From the NCBI RefSeq assembly GCF_947495925.1, contig NZ_CANMAU010000002.1, forward strand, positions 62,001 to 126,000: a stretch of DNA of 64,000 nucleotides, given 5' to 3'. Shown here piece by piece: positions 36,485 through 46,600 of the stretch. The position numbers and the translations under genes are program-made. The notes beneath the pieces are model-generated. The model saw nothing but the letters and a program-made list of their open reading frames with translations, was not told the origin of the DNA and did no database searches. Positions within the stretch are counted from its first letter, which is position 1. Each line of letters opens with the position of its first letter. Source of the DNA: an uncultured Algibacter sp. GTDB lineage: Bacteria; Bacteroidota; Bacteroidia; Flavobacteriales; Flavobacteriaceae.

Positions 36485-37071
36485 GGAATAGATTTAATTT
36501 GATAAAATTAATTCATTATTTTAAAAATTTCATAAAAAACATTAGTATTTAGTTTTACTTCTTGTTTTATGGTAGGAATATTATTTCATATACCATTATA
36601 TATAGGATTTTGTGTTCGAACTATTTTTTGTGGAATTAGATATAAGAAGAAATTTAAATTGATTGTTAAAAATTAATTGGAGTATAATTTATAAACTTAA
36701 ATTAGAAATGTTCATAGAACAGAAGTTGTGAGTAAGTATTTTTGGATCAAAATGAAGTTAAAAAAGCCAAAAGTGATACAAATGTTTACATATGTTTTAT
36801 AAGCTCCCAGTTTTTTTTTTTACTTTTAAAGTATTAACATGGGGTATCAAATATTGATTTCTAAAGATTTAAATGAAACGATAGTTGTTCCTAATGTTGA
36901 GTAATTATAGTTTTTTCATAAAGTTAGTTGAGTTTTTAGTCAATTCAATCCTGCAATTTTTAGTTTACTTTGCAGGATTGTTTTATTTATGAACAGACGT
37001 TTTTGATTTGTTACAAGCTTAATATGAAGTATTATTATATTGTTAACGACCGGACGAACTTTAATGTGTTT
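36485..37071. other. 587-bp gene-poor region between the two SusC units
   Basis: Very AT-rich and without a supportable gene. It contains an 11-base T run (36811-36821), a possible plus-strand -7 box TATTTTTG (36737-36744), only tiny ORFs, and a plus-oriented terminator-like hairpin (36946-36988, listed separately). It may hold a small RNA or decayed gene, or just spacer. Confidence 0.4.
36946..36988 (+). terminator. Terminator-like hairpin with plus-strand T run, no gene upstream
   Basis: An 11-bp perfect stem (CAATCCTGCAA at 36946-36956 with TTGCAGGATTG at 36970-36980) and 13-nt loop are followed by TTTTATTT on the plus strand. The minus strand lacks a T tract after the stem, although the sulfatase gene ends 92 nt away on that strand. 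So it either serves an unrecognised plus-strand transcript or acts as a stem without a T tract for the sulfatase mRNA. Confidence 0.6.
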
Positions 37072-39411
37072 TTAACTTTTTGCATAAGGTCTTAAATTAA
37101 CTCTCAGTAGTAAATCATCTGCAACAATAAATAGATATCTGCCATCATCAGTGAATTCGCAATTACCAGCAGCAATGTCTGTTCTTATCGTACCTAGGTG
37201 TTTACCTTCGGGAGTAATAATTAAAACACCATCAGGACCTGCAAAAAATAAATTCCCATGCTTATCCAGTTTTATGCCATCGGGACATTGTTTGCTAATA
37301 CTTTTTTCTCTAAGTTCAGTCACATCAAAAAGTAATCTTCTATTACTAATTTTCCCTGGCGAAAGTATATCGTACGCAAATATTTTTGGGTACTCCGTGT
37401 TTGAATCTCCAATGTAAAGTGTTTTGTTGTCATGAGATATGGCAACACCATTAGGGAATTTTATGGACTTATCTAATAAGATAACATCTCCTCCGTCTTT
37501 CGGATAAAAAAATAAACCGCTAAAGCCTAAATCACTTTTAGCATTTTTCAATCCATATGTCGGATCAGTGAAATACATATTACCTTCTTTGTCAAAAGTT
37601 AAATCATTGGGTGAATTAAATTTTTTCCCTTTATAGTTAGTTACAATGGGTTTGAATTCTGGATTTAAAGAATCTTTTAAGCTAACTAACTTGCTAATAA
37701 CTCGATCACCTTGTTGGCAGAGAATTAAATTGCCCTGTAAATCTAAACTTAGGCCATTTGCACCTTTTCCACCCCTAGTCCAAGGGTCAATTTGAGGTCC
37801 TGTATAACCTGATGGCTCTAGATAAAGGCTTAATCCCTTTATATCATTCCATTGATAAACCTTATTTTCTGGCACATCAGTAAACAATAAAGTTTTCTTA
37901 TGTGGTAGCCAAACGGGGCCTTCAGACCAATTAAAGCCTTCAGCTACTAAATCTATTCGAGCATGTTTTGAAATTATTGTGTCGAGACCTGGATCTAAGC
38001 GTTCAACCCATCCGTAGGTTGGATACTTTTTTAAAGAATCCATAATAACTGTAAATCTATTTTTTATTTGATTTTTGTTATTACCAAATTTAGTAGTATC
38101 CAATGGCTTCAGTTCTAACTTATCCTTTTCTATATCATAAAACCTGCCATCGCCGTATAATTTATATTTTTTATTAAATACAAATTCAGCTGGGTTTAAA
38201 TGGTCTTTTCCTGCGCCAGGTTTTGGGTTATAACTCATATAAACCCAATCCCTTCTATTTACGGTTTCTCCTTTTATTAAAGGCAGGAAACTTTCTCCAT
38301 CGCTAAAATAGTTATCTGGAATTTTCGTCCCTGCAGCTTCCAGAATAGTAGGTAAAAAATCTATAGCATCAATAAATTCATCGGTAGTTTTATTCTCTTT
38401 TAGTTGTGCAGGCCAATTGGCTATTAGCGGAACTCTTATTCCTGCATCTGTGGTTAAACCTTTCCCTCCTTGAATAATTTCCTTACCTTTTTTAGAGTAT
38501 ATGGTTTGATGTGTGCCATTATCAGAATAGAGTAGAATAAGTGTATTATCTCTTATTCCTCTTTTCTCTAAGTTGTTTATAATATCTCCTACAATTTTAT
38601 CTGCATACTCCACCATATGTTTGTAATACGAAGTATTATTTTCAGACCTTTTTTCTGGGTTTTTCCATATATCGCTATTTGGTGTTGGAGAAAAAGGATC
38701 ATGTGTTAAAACCATAGGGTAGTAGATAAAAAAGGGTTTATTATGTTTCTTACTTACATAGTCATTTAGGTATTTTGAAAAAATATCAGGTCCGTAATCC
38801 TCATTATTATACTGCAAAAATTTACCGTTTTGATGAATTTTTGGACTTACATATCTGGAGCCTTTATCTTCTGTATGTCCTGTATGCCATAGACAGTATT
38901 CGTCAAAGCCTGCATCATCAGCTTTCATACCTGTGCCTCTTCTGTATTCTGAGCCCGCATAGTTAATGGGGTCATAGCTTTGTAGTTGCCATTTCCCAAC
39001 GATACATGTAGAATACCCTGCATCTTGCATCAGGTGTCCAAATGTTTTTTGATTGGGATCAAGGATACCAAATGAAGTCCAATTTCGGTAATTGTATTTC
39101 CCGGTCATTAGTTTTACCCGAGTATTAGTGCAAAGTGGTTGAGCGTAAGCTTGATTGAATTGCATTCCACTTGCTGATAGCTTATTTATATTGGGTGTTT
39201 TATATGTGGTTCCTCCATAAGATTCAATGCATTCGTAACCCAAATCATCAAGCATAATAAGTATGATGTTGGGTTTTTCGACAGGTATTTTTGCACTTGG
39301 TTCGCAATTTGTGTACGCTAAGAAGAAGGAAATTAAAAAGAGTGTTTTAAGAGCGACAAGAATTCCTTTTTTTCGTTTATTTATCGAGGTTGATTTCATT
39401 TTTTTTATCAT
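37072..39411 (-). CDS. Sulfatase fused to SMP-30/gluconolactonase domain (lipoprotein)
   Basis: A 779-residue predicted lipoprotein combining two enzyme domains. After the signal peptide (lipobox LAYTNC, Cys about residue 37) comes a type I sulfatase domain (about 48-480) with PNIILIMLDDLGYECIESYGG (the metal Asp pair in LDDLG), then the core motif LCTNTRVKLMTGKY. Here Cys94, the expected formylglycine position, is followed by T-N-T-R instead of the usual x-P/A-x-R. The C-terminal region (about 485-775) is an SMP-30/gluconolactonase propeller: FNWSEGPVW, NSPNDLTFDKEGNMYFTDPTYG, FPNGVAISHDNKTLYIGDS and GNLFFAGPDGV. The start at 39411 (MIKKMKS) overlaps the hybrid regulator's 3' end by 35 bases; an ATG at 39399 is possible. 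Fusion suggests desulfation followed by lactone hydrolysis of the same sugar; inference. Confidence 0.88.
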   Translation of the reverse strand: MIKKMKSTSINKRKKGILVALKTLFLISFFLAYTNCEPSAKIPVEKPNIILIMLDDLGYECIESYGGTTYKTPNINKLSASGMQFNQAYAQPLCTNTRVKLMTGKYNYRNWTSFGILDPNQKTFGHLMQDAGYSTCIVGKWQLQSYDPINYAGSEYRRGTGMKADDAGFDEYCLWHTGHTEDKGSRYVSPKIHQNGKFLQYNNEDYGPDIFSKYLNDYVSKKHNKPFFIYYPMVLTHDPFSPTPNSDIWKNPEKRSENNTSYYKHMVEYADKIVGDIINNLEKRGIRDNTLILLYSDNGTHQTIYSKKGKEIIQGGKGLTTDAGIRVPLIANWPAQLKENKTTDEFIDAIDFLPTILEAAGTKIPDNYFSDGESFLPLIKGETVNRRDWVYMSYNPKPGAGKDHLNPAEFVFNKKYKLYGDGRFYDIEKDKLELKPLDTTKFGNNKNQIKNRFTVIMDSLKKYPTYGWVERLDPGLDTIISKHARIDLVAEGFNWSEGPVWLPHKKTLLFTDVPENKVYQWNDIKGLSLYLEPSGYTGPQIDPWTRGGKGANGLSLDLQGNLILCQQGDRVISKLVSLKDSLNPEFKPIVTNYKGKKFNSPNDLTFDKEGNMYFTDPTYGLKNAKSDLGFSGLFFYPKDGGDVILLDKSIKFPNGVAISHDNKTLYIGDSNTEYPKIFAYDILSPGKISNRRLLFDVTELREKSISKQCPDGIKLDKHGNLFFAGPDGVLIITPEGKHLGTIRTDIAAGNCEFTDDGRYLFIVADDLLLRVNLRPYAKS

Positions 39412-42400
39412 GTGGCTTGACCTTTTTGAGATATTCACTTGGAAGGACGCCATACTGGTTTTTAAAACATTTTGAAAAATAAGATCCTGTGTTAAAACCA
39501 GTCATATACATTATTTCTTTTACGGTTAAACCACTTGTATCTAAAAGCTGCATAGCTCGCTTTAATCTAATATTTCTTATAAATTCGCTAGAAGATAAAC
39601 CTGTTAATTCTTTAAATTTCATATAAATATTAGAACGGCTAAAGTTCATTTCTTGAACTAAAGTTTCAACATTAAAGCTCGTATTTGACATATGCTTTTC
39701 AACAATTTCAATAGCCTGATTTAAGAATTTTTCATCAGTTGAAGTTACGGTTACTTCTTTTGGTTTGAGAACAATTTTCCTATTGAATCGCTTTCTCAAA
39801 TTATCTCGCTCATTAATAATATTTGTTAGTTTTGTTTTTAGAAAATCAATCTTAAATGGTTTTCTTATATAACTATCAGCTCCTAACTTAAGACCTTCTA
39901 ATTCACTTTCGTCAGATGATTTTGCAGTTAACATTATGATTGGAATATGGCTGGTCTCTGGTTTAGTTTTAAGGTTTTCACAAAATTCGAATCCATTCAT
40001 TACTGGCATCAATACATCAGAAATAATTATATTGGGCTGTACACTTTTTGCCATTTCAAGTCCTTCTTGACCATTTTCAGCTTGATAAATGGTATAATCT
40101 TCATTTAACATTTGAGCAATAAAATTTCTTATATCTGTATTGTCATCTACGACTAAAAGTATGGGTAGTTTTGATCTGGTTTTTAATAAAACATTATCAA
40201 TACTTTCGTCATGTTCATCCCTTTCATAAGTTTCGGAAAGTGATGGGAATATGGAGTTATAAATGGTTTCATTATAGTTAAGCGTAACATTGGTATCGTT
40301 CTGATAGGTTTCCTCATCTATAGGAATACTAACCGTAAATGTGCTGCCACTTGCCTGAATGAGACCTTTGTGTAACTCAACCAATTTTTTGGTATAATAC
40401 AGCCCAATACCAACACCTTCTGTGCTTTCTTGCTTACTTTCCTTTTCGGCATAAAAACGCTCAAAAATATAATTGGCCTTATCTGAAGAAATACCAGGGC
40501 CCGAATCATCAACTTGTATGGTTATGTAATTATTGTATGGCTCATTTATTTCAGGGATTTCTTGTCGAAATAATTTAATAGTAATACTTCCTTTATTTGG
40601 TGTAAATTTGAAAGCATTCGATAATAAATTATTCATAATTTTTTCAATAGCATTTAAATCGAACCAAGTAACTAAAGTGTCTTCAGAAGATTCAATGGTA
40701 AAATTGATTTCTTTTTTATGACTGAGAAATTGAAATGGTTCGGTAAGTTCTTTTATAAAGCCGATAATATCTTTTTTAAATAGGACCAAATCCATTTTAC
40801 CTTTTTCAATTTTTCTAAAACCTAATAATTGATTAACTAATCTTAATAAAAGGTCAGTGTTTTTGTGCATAACACTAAATTGTTGAAAAACCATTTTTCT
40901 ATCCAAACTATCATAGGACTGCTGCAAATATTCAAGCGGACCTTTAATTAAAGTTAAAGGTGTGCGTAACTCATGCGAAATATTTGTAAAAAACTCCAGT
41001 TTGGATTGTTGTAGTTCTTCACCTTTTTCTTTCTCTACGTGTTCTAACTCTAACTGATGTTTTTTAGTTACAGTAATTAATGCATAATTTCTAAAACTAA
41101 TTAAAAGAATAATAAAGATTATGAAATAAATGAGATAGGCAAGAGTTGTATGCCAGAAAGGAGGGGTAATATTAATTTCAATTTTTGATGGTGTATCATC
41201 CCATAAACCATCACTATTCGACGATTTTACTAAAAAAGTATAATTCCCATGTTCTAAGTTCGTGTAGGATGCCAATCTATTTTGGGCTGTGGTATATATC
41301 CAATCCTTATCAAAACCTTCTAACATGTAAGCAAACTTGTTTTTATTAGGAGCGGCATAGTGTAAGGCGGAAAACTCAAGTGCAATATTGTTTTCAAAAT
41401 AATTAAGTTCAATACTTTTTGTATTATTTATGGTGTTAGAGAGCAGAACTTTTTTATTTAAAATTTGTCCGGGCACAACTTGTTTGCCTAAAACAAAAAG
41501 ATTGGTAAATACTGTTTTAGGCTTATAGGTGTTTTCTTTAAGCTCTTTTGGAAAAAACCTATTAAAGCCATTTATTCCTCCAAAAAGCATTTCGCCTGTA
41601 CTTTTTTTGAGGCACGCTAATTCTTGAAACTCATTACTTTGTAATCCATTATTAACATCGTAATTTTTGAATATTTCTGTATTTGGATTAAACATGGATA
41701 GGCCTTTATTGGTAGAAATCCAAAGATTACTATTTTCATCTTCTAAAATGCCTTTTATAACACCATTTGGCAATCCATCTTTATCGTTATATGATTTAAA
41801 ATGATCAGGTTGAGCTTTAGTTTTTGGGATAAATTTGTTTAAACCACCACCAAATGTACCAATCCAGAGATCACCTTTAGTACTTTCAAATATTGGTAAA
41901 ATATAATTATGACTTAAACTACTTAAGTCCCCAGGAATATTTTTGTATACATCAAATTTTGGATATTTTTTTGAAGCTTCTGTTTTCGAAAGCCTACTTA
42001 AACCATTACCGGTTGCAAACCAAATATTACCCTTGCTATCTTCGTAAATGTTCCTTATTATATTATTCGAAAGACTTCTTGGGTCATTTGGGTTTTCAGT
42101 GAATACTTCTTTATCGTAATTAGTGCCGTCTTTGTTAAGAGTCCAACGATATACGCCATTGGCGTATGTTCCAAACCAAAGTGTATTATTACTGTCTGAA
42201 AGAATTGAGAATACCGCCCCAGTTACTTCTCTAATAGGTTTAAATTTGTTGCTTTTTATGTTCTTCGGATTAGTAATATCTAACTCGTACAGGCTTATAG
42301 AGTTTTTACCCCCAAGTAAAAGTTTTTTTCTTGACCCTACTTGAATTTCTTCGATTGCAAAAACATTAGGAATACTATTGAATTTGAAAAATTCATTGGC

Positions 42401-43636
42401 ATGGTCTTCTTTTGATTGAAAATTTATTCCACCACCTTCAGTTCCAACCCAAAGATTTCCGTAGCTATCTTCAAAAAAAGAACGTATTTTATCGTAGCTA
42501 AGACTTTCAGGGTTAGGTGTTTTTCTAATATGAAGGAACTCATTTCTGGCTGGATCGAACTTGTTAAGCCCTCCTCCATTAGTACCTATCCAGATAATTC
42601 CAGTATCATCTTTATACAGTGATGTAATAATGTTTTTACTGATGCTATTGGGATTGGTTGGATCGTATTTAAAACTTTTATGCAATACAGGGAATCCTTT
42701 TCTTGGTTGGACTTTCATCCATTTAAGTCCATTGTCACTTCCAGCCCAGACATTATTATTATCTATTAAAATACTGCTAAAATTACCTTCAATTACTTTT
42801 TTGAAAGTGAACGTTTTATCATTTATGGTTTGATAATAAATACCAAAACTTGTAGCAAGTATTAGTCGCCCCTCTTTATCTTCCGTAATATCCGCTACGG
42901 CTAAATTTGGAAGGCCTAATTCTTTGTTTTGAAATTTGAAATAGAAATCACCGCTTGACTCTCTTGAGAGTTTATATAAACCTCCAAATCCTCCCGTCCA
43001 TATTTGGCCTCTTGAATCTTGATAAATACTATTAACACTGCTAATGTTTATTTGCGGCATAAAAGGCTCTACATGCGCATTAAAGCTTTGAAATTTAATA
43101 CTATCAACGTTTTTTTCAAGATTAATAAGGTTTATTCCTTTACTTGTTCCAATCCATAACCTATTCTCTCTATCGGCATATATTTCTGCAACATAATCAC
43201 TATTTATGCTTTTAGGGTCATTTTTATCATACTTATATGTTTTGAATTTTTCAGTGAGTTTATCAAAAAAAATGAGCCCTCCACCTGTTGTTCCAATCCA
43301 AAAATTTCCATTAAAATCTTCTTCAATGTTGAATATTAAATTATTTGAAATACTATTGGGCTTGTTGTTGTCTGGACTAAATACTTTAAAACTGTAACCA
43401 TCATATCTGTTTAATCCATCATGAGTTCCAAACCACATAAAACCATCTCGATCCTGATGAATGACATTAATATCGCTTTGCGATAAACCATCATCTGTAG
43501 TTAAACGTTCAAAATAGTCTTCGTTTTGAGCTAGATTTGTCAGGGTATAACAAAACAGTAATGAGTATAAAAATAGCTTCAATATTTTTTTTGAATTGTA
43601 AAATAAAGGATAGTATTTGTTATCGTTTATAATCAT
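39377..43636 (-). CDS. Hybrid two-component system sensor/response regulator (HTCS, AraC output)
   Basis: A 1419-residue one-protein sensor-regulator typical of polysaccharide loci. After a signal peptide come about 14 two-component-regulator propeller repeats (about 40-720, pattern SLSYDKIRSFFEDSYGNLWVGT, shown as the blades ending IWIGT/LWVGT), a Y_Y_Y domain (about 735-815), one membrane helix (about 825-845), the histidine kinase HisKA domain with phospho-acceptor His888 in ISHELRTPLTLIKGP, the HATPase N and G boxes (NNLLSNAFKFTP, DDSGPGI, GVGIGLYYTK), a receiver domain with phospho-acceptor Asp1207 in IIISDVLMP, and a C-terminal AraC helix-turn-helix (about 1310-1410). All catalytic residues are intact. 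It is translated after VCBS copy 2 (3-nt gap) and overlaps the sulfatase gene. It most likely controls the susC2 unit. Confidence 0.95.
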   Translation of the reverse strand: MIINDNKYYPLFYNSKKILKLFLYSLLFCYTLTNLAQNEDYFERLTTDDGLSQSDINVIHQDRDGFMWFGTHDGLNRYDGYSFKVFSPDNNKPNSISNNLIFNIEEDFNGNFWIGTTGGGLIFFDKLTEKFKTYKYDKNDPKSINSDYVAEIYADRENRLWIGTSKGINLINLEKNVDSIKFQSFNAHVEPFMPQINISSVNSIYQDSRGQIWTGGFGGLYKLSRESSGDFYFKFQNKELGLPNLAVADITEDKEGRLILATSFGIYYQTINDKTFTFKKVIEGNFSSILIDNNNVWAGSDNGLKWMKVQPRKGFPVLHKSFKYDPTNPNSISKNIITSLYKDDTGIIWIGTNGGGLNKFDPARNEFLHIRKTPNPESLSYDKIRSFFEDSYGNLWVGTEGGGINFQSKEDHANEFFKFNSIPNVFAIEEIQVGSRKKLLLGGKNSISLYELDITNPKNIKSNKFKPIREVTGAVFSILSDSNNTLWFGTYANGVYRWTLNKDGTNYDKEVFTENPNDPRSLSNNIIRNIYEDSKGNIWFATGNGLSRLSKTEASKKYPKFDVYKNIPGDLSSLSHNYILPIFESTKGDLWIGTFGGGLNKFIPKTKAQPDHFKSYNDKDGLPNGVIKGILEDENSNLWISTNKGLSMFNPNTEIFKNYDVNNGLQSNEFQELACLKKSTGEMLFGGINGFNRFFPKELKENTYKPKTVFTNLFVLGKQVVPGQILNKKVLLSNTINNTKSIELNYFENNIALEFSALHYAAPNKNKFAYMLEGFDKDWIYTTAQNRLASYTNLEHGNYTFLVKSSNSDGLWDDTPSKIEINITPPFWHTTLAYLIYFIIFIILLISFRNYALITVTKKHQLELEHVEKEKGEELQQSKLEFFTNISHELRTPLTLIKGPLEYLQQSYDSLDRKMVFQQFSVMHKNTDLLLRLVNQLLGFRKIEKGKMDLVLFKKDIIGFIKELTEPFQFLSHKKEINFTIESSEDTLVTWFDLNAIEKIMNNLLSNAFKFTPNKGSITIKLFRQEIPEINEPYNNYITIQVDDSGPGISSDKANYIFERFYAEKESKQESTEGVGIGLYYTKKLVELHKGLIQASGSTFTVSIPIDEETYQNDTNVTLNYNETIYNSIFPSLSETYERDEHDESIDNVLLKTRSKLPILLVVDDNTDIRNFIAQMLNEDYTIYQAENGQEGLEMAKSVQPNIIISDVLMPVMNGFEFCENLKTKPETSHIPIIMLTAKSSDESELEGLKLGADSYIRKPFKIDFLKTKLTNIINERDNLRKRFNRKIVLKPKEVTVTSTDEKFLNQAIEIVEKHMSNTSFNVETLVQEMNFSRSNIYMKFKELTGLSSSEFIRNIRLKRAMQLLDTSGLTVKEIMYMTGFNTGSYFSKCFKNQYGVLPSEYLKKVKPHDKKNEINLDK

Positions 43637-43638
43637 TA

Positions 43639-46600
43639 CTACCGTATGATTTTTATTAGTTTTAAACTGTCATTATTTCTAGCAGCAAGAATAGCTTGCT
43701 CACGGTGTTTGCCAATATGGATAATTGAAATACCTTTAATTTCTCCTGTAATAAAGAATTTTGATTCATTTGAAGGTAAAATTTCTCCCCCTTTTTTATT
43801 TCCTATAACAAGAGCTCCTAAACTTGCGTCATTTCTAGGTGTTTCAACTTCTGAATTATATAAATTGCCACCAACTATTACATCAGAAAAAGCATCTCCA
43901 TTATAATCAAAAATAGCGAAATCATTTATTGATGAAAACTGTAAGTAATCAGAAAGTTTATGAGCTTTAAAATTCCCGTTTCCTTCATTTTCAATCCAAT
44001 AATGTGCAAAAGTATTGGCTGTGTAGTGTAACGACTTGCTTAACATGCCTTCACCATAAATATCAATTAAATCTGCATTTGCAAAGGACTCATAGGTTTT
44101 AAATCGCTTAGCAATTGCTGGAATTTGTTGTGAAGAACACTCGCGTCCTCTTAGCGGTAGTTTTGCGCCATTTTTTTTATAACTCAATACAATATCAGAA
44201 GAGCCGTTTTCATCAAAATCATTGGAGTATACCTCGAAAGGAGCGTTTTTACTCGCTTTATATTTGTAATTCAGTCCTAAATTCCCAGCAAGGTAATCTA
44301 AGTCTCCGTCCCCGTCCATATCAACTTTTTTCAAACTATACCACCACCCTGATTGGTTTTCGAACCCGATATTATCAGTTTCCTCTTCAAAATGGTTGCC
44401 AGCGTTTTTAAAGAATCTAATAGGCATCCATTCACCAGTGACAATAAGGTCTATTTTTCCGTCTTTGTTATAGTCGTCCCACAATGCTGAGGTTACCAAT
44501 CCTGGGAATTCTAATTCAGGAGCAATTTCAGTGGTCACATCAGTGAATTTCAAATTCAAGTTTTTACCGCCATCATTCCTTAAAATGGTGCTTTTAGGCG
44601 CATGTGGATATCTTCCAGGAATAATTCTACCTCCTGTAAATAAATCTAGATCTCCGTCATTATCATAATCAGATGTAATAACAACTTTTCCACTGGTATA
44701 GTTTTCGGGTAAAACGCCTTCGGACTTAACAAAACCATTTTTAGTATTTAAATACAGGCGGTCTTTATAAATAGTTTGCGGCTTATCTAAAAAATTACCA
44801 CCGCTTACCACGTATAAATCTAAATCGCCATCATTGTCAGCATCGAAGAATTTTGCTCCTGTGTCTTCATGTATGGAATCTTGTTCCCAAGGGCCTGGAG
44901 TTAGCTCAAATGTTTTATCGTTTTTTTGTATGTATAAAGCCCCTGAACTTCCAGAAGCGTTACCAATAAAGAAATCCTCTAAACCATCATTGTTAACATC
45001 GCCAACAGCAATTCCTGGGCCTATGGTAGAATATTTATGGGGGAGTAGGGGTTCGTGTTCAAAATCATCGTAAACATCCTCTTTATGCGTAAATTTAATT
45101 CCGGAAAGATCAGTTATATCTTGAAATTTACGAAAATAGCTTTCGGCATCATGTTTTGGCAAAGTAGCGTTGTTATAGTCAATTTCTAGGAGTTGATTTG
45201 CTTTTATATTAGACAATGTTTGAGTATATCCATCAGGCCAAGTAATATTGATTTCGTTTATTAAGTAGGAATTACCAAGACCAAAATGAATTATGGGTTC
45301 AACGCTAGATTGATATCCTCTTGTCAGTGTAAGTTCTTGTGTCTGTAGGGTGTTATCTGTTTTTATAGTGACTTTTGAACCCAACCCAGAAGGATTCAAT
45401 TTGTTACCCGTTAATTTTATTCTCAGATAGTTGTTTTCTTTGCTATTTGATTCATTAATATATATGGAAGCCACTGCATCCATATTATTTACTATCAAAT
45501 CTAAATCACCATCGTTATCCAGATCAGAAGTTGAAAATCCATTCGAAAACCCTTTTTTATCTAGCCCCCATTTTTCAGTAGTTTTTGTAAACGAGAAATC
45601 GCCATTGTTTTTAAAGGCATAATTGGAAATGGGTGTGCTAGGCATTTTGGTGAAATCCTTGTTTTTTTTAGCACCAAAGAAAGCTTCAGCTTTATAAGCT
45701 TCGTTTACATCGTTATTATTAACATCGCGTTTTACCCCATTGGAAATAAAAACATCTTTGAAACCATCGTTATCGAAATCAGCAAATAAAGCACCCCAGC
45801 TCCAATCTGTGGTTGCCATTCCAGCGTATCTAGCAATATTACTAAATAAGGGGAGGTTTTTATTAGAAATACCGTTATTAAGTTGTAACGAGTTTTGCAT
45901 GTATTGGTGATTAAAACCTAATTTAATAGCCTGATAAAAAGCACTTGGGCTCATGCTGGCCATATTTGTTTTTGAGCGTTTATAATCCCCTGGTGTCATG
46001 TCAACTTGAAGAAAATCAGTTAGCCCGTCATTGTTGAAGTCCGAAGCATCTATTCCCATACCAAACATAGACGTTTGTCTTGATGTTTCTCCTGATACTT
46101 CTGAAAAAGTTCCATCACCATTATTTAGGTAAAAATAATCAGGAACATTAAAATCGTTTGATAAATACAAATCTGTATTGCCATCATTATTAAAATCAGA
46201 AGCGATAAGACCAAGAGTTAAACCGAAGTTTTGAACACCAGCATCGGTGGTAACATCTGAAAACGTGTTATCTCCGTTATTTCTGTACAAGTGACCTGAA
46301 TCTTCAAACTTATTGAGATCCATAAACCTTTTATAATACATGTTGCCTTGGCTAACTAAAACATTAGGGTAATTGGCAACAAATAGATCTAGTAGCCCAT
46401 CATTGTTATAGTCAAAAAAAGTAGATTGAATAGATTTACTTGAATCGGCTATACCATATTTGGCAGCTTGCTCGGTGAAGGTGTTATTTTTATTATTTAT
46501 ATATAATTGATTAGTACTATTCCCTGATTTTCCTGAAACACTTAAATAAATATCCAGATAGCCATCATTATTTACATCGGCCATAGTTGTTCCAGAATAC

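Noticed and set aside
36839-36904. 21-residue plus-strand open frame in the gap between the two SusC units
   Set aside because: Too short, no homology that I recognise and no clear promoter; not enough to call a gene.
39377-39453. Possible frameshift between the HTCS and sulfatase genes, because the longest sulfatase frame overlaps by 77 bases
   Set aside because: Both proteins have natural ends: an AraC domain plus tail, and a lipoprotein signal starting at 39411. The real overlap is about 35 bases.
42123-42833. Several antisense open frames of 60-90 codons across the hybrid regulator
   Set aside because: They are shadows of the repeated propeller blades in the HTCS gene.
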